Origin: an uncultured Spongiibacteraceae bacterium
GTDB lineage: Bacteria > Pseudomonadota > Gammaproteobacteria > Pseudomonadales > Dasaniaceae
DNA length: 5,415 nt
Direction: 5' to 3'
Assembly: GCA_937969395.1 (NCBI GenBank)
Contig: CALBVI010000418.1
Coordinates: forward strand, 1 to 5,415
Part shown: piece after piece, positions 4,713 to 5,415 of the stretch
Numbering within the stretch: the stretch's first letter is position 1
Layout: the number at the start of each line of letters is the position of its first letter
Notes under the pieces: model-generated
Told to the model about the DNA's origin: nothing
The model's database searches: none
Seen by the model: only the letters and a program-made list of their open reading frames with translations
Position numbers and translations under genes: made by a program

Positions 4713-4872
4713 AGCTGGGCTAGTGCAGGCGCGATATTAGTTAGCATCAATAGAGCGCCGCCATAGTACAAGTAATTCACCACAACGTTTAAGTTTAAAT
4801 AACTGGTTTTTCGCTAGCGGCTTTGTTCGTCTTGAAAAAAGCTCTCTAATGAAAACCGTGAGGAGAAATACG

Positions 4873-5415
4873 ATGAATGCTATTTATATACCGAGTAATA
4901 ATGAGGTGGTTTTAAATGGAGTAGTAGGCCAGGTTTTAAGGTTTAGTCGTAGTGCTGGTTTTGGGGTGATAGTGACAGTAATGCTGTTCATTTTTATGTG
5001 TTCATTGATCGCAATGGACCCGCCTGAAATTATTGAAGACCCGATAAAGATTATTGGTGTTGTAATGACTGACGATAGGGTGATTGTAGATCAGCCTGAA
5101 CCGATAGAAAAGAAACCAGTAGATCCTGAACCGCTACCGCCGCTAGCTAGAATAACTAAAAGCATTGAATCAGATGGGGTTGAAATACCAATAACAATTG
5201 TTCTTGAGCCGGTGGTTAAAGGTATTGACAGTGGATTTTCATCTGGTGCGGCAATGGCTATTTTCAAGGTGGCACCTGAGTATCCGCGCAGATCGCAATC
5301 ACGAGGTGTCGAGGGTTTTGTAGACTTAATGTTTGATATTACACCCGCAGGAAAAACGGAAAATATCCGAGTCGTTTATGCTGAGCCGGAAGGCGCTTTT
5401 GAACGATCTTCTATC
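4873..5415 (+). CDS. TonB-family energy transducer (3' end outside the window)
   Basis: The frame is open for 181 codons to the window end. The product has a cytoplasmic N terminus of about 28 residues, one membrane helix at about 29-48, an acidic and proline-rich periplasmic stretch (about 75-92, with P-E-P, K-K-P and P-L-P-P), and the beginning of a TonB C-terminal domain from about residue 134: A-P-E-Y-P, R-G-V-E-G and V-D-L-M-F-D-I-T. TonB proteins pass proton-motive energy from ExbB/ExbD to outer-membrane receptors. The start at 4873 has AGGAG (4861-4865) 7 bases upstream. The gene follows the M56-TonB gene in the same direction after 160 bases without an operator dyad, so it may share the operon or have its own promoter. 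The final strands are missing from view. No exbB or exbD is seen here. Confidence 0.9.
   Translation, partial: MNAIYIPSNNEVVLNGVVGQVLRFSRSAGFGVIVTVMLFIFMCSLIAMDPPEIIEDPIKIIGVVMTDDRVIVDQPEPIEKKPVDPEPLPPLARITKSIESDGVEIPITIVLEPVVKGIDSGFSSGAAMAIFKVAPEYPRRSQSRGVEGFVDLMFDITPAGKTENIRVVYAEPEGAFERSSI

Noticed and set aside
4698..4723. Short inverted repeat (CCAGC-TGAA-GCTGG flanked by CTAG) at the end of the M56 gene as a terminator
   Set aside because: The stem is only 5 bp and no T-run follows, so it is not a convincing intrinsic terminator.

Overview
The window joins two different kinds of DNA. Positions 1 to about 2435 are the distal end of an integron gene-cassette array. Positions about 2436 to 5415 look like ordinary chromosome carrying a BlaI-type repressor gene, a gene for an M56 (BlaR1-like) membrane metallopeptidase with a TonB C-terminal domain, and the start of a separate TonB-family gene. 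The modest GC content, the mixed attC sites of a sedentary-type array and the two TonB proteins suggest a Gram-negative, probably aquatic or marine gammaproteobacterium. The genus cannot be read from the sequence, and no integrase gene is present. The integrase should lie to the left, because all cassettes run left to right.

Cassette array: five cassettes follow each other, with recombination points just after G5, G362, G818, G1378 and G1846. Each cassette's first bases (GTTATACC, GTTAGGTGC, GTTAGGCTC, GTTATGTGC, GTTAGAAG) are exactly the reverse complement of the R'' box at its own 3' end. This is what a cassette excised as a circle must show, so the boundaries are well supported. Four attC sites (76-87 bp) have inner stems with one unpaired base. 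Every cassette carries a single forward ORF for an exported protein. Cassettes 1, 3, 4 and 5 encode small lipoproteins and cassette 2 encodes a small protein with a cleavable signal peptide. None has a function I recognise. The longer forms of the cassette 2 and 4 ORFs run back into attC sequence and were trimmed. The last cassette has a clear R'' box inside its coding region but no proper R' site; a perfect 15-bp inverted repeat lies there instead. The array probably ends in a degenerate attC.

Regulatory and peptidase region: the repressor gene is preceded by three copies of an inverted repeat TGCTA-N6-TAGCA around a consensus -35 box (TTGACA), which suggests autoregulation. The repressor and M56 genes appear to form an operon. 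The 82-bp gap between them holds a degenerate tandem repeat of 7-bp units (YTDAG-like) that runs into a very strong Shine-Dalgarno sequence. The M56 protein has the HExxH and ExxCDD zinc-site motifs and four likely membrane helices. In place of the penicillin-binding sensor of BlaR1 it has a TonB C-terminal domain. The following gene, cut by the window end, encodes a classical one-helix TonB-like protein.

Working model (inference): the BlaI-like protein represses its own operon, the M56 peptidase relieves repression after an envelope signal, and the TonB domains link the system to the outer membrane. Nothing in the window points to beta-lactam resistance itself.
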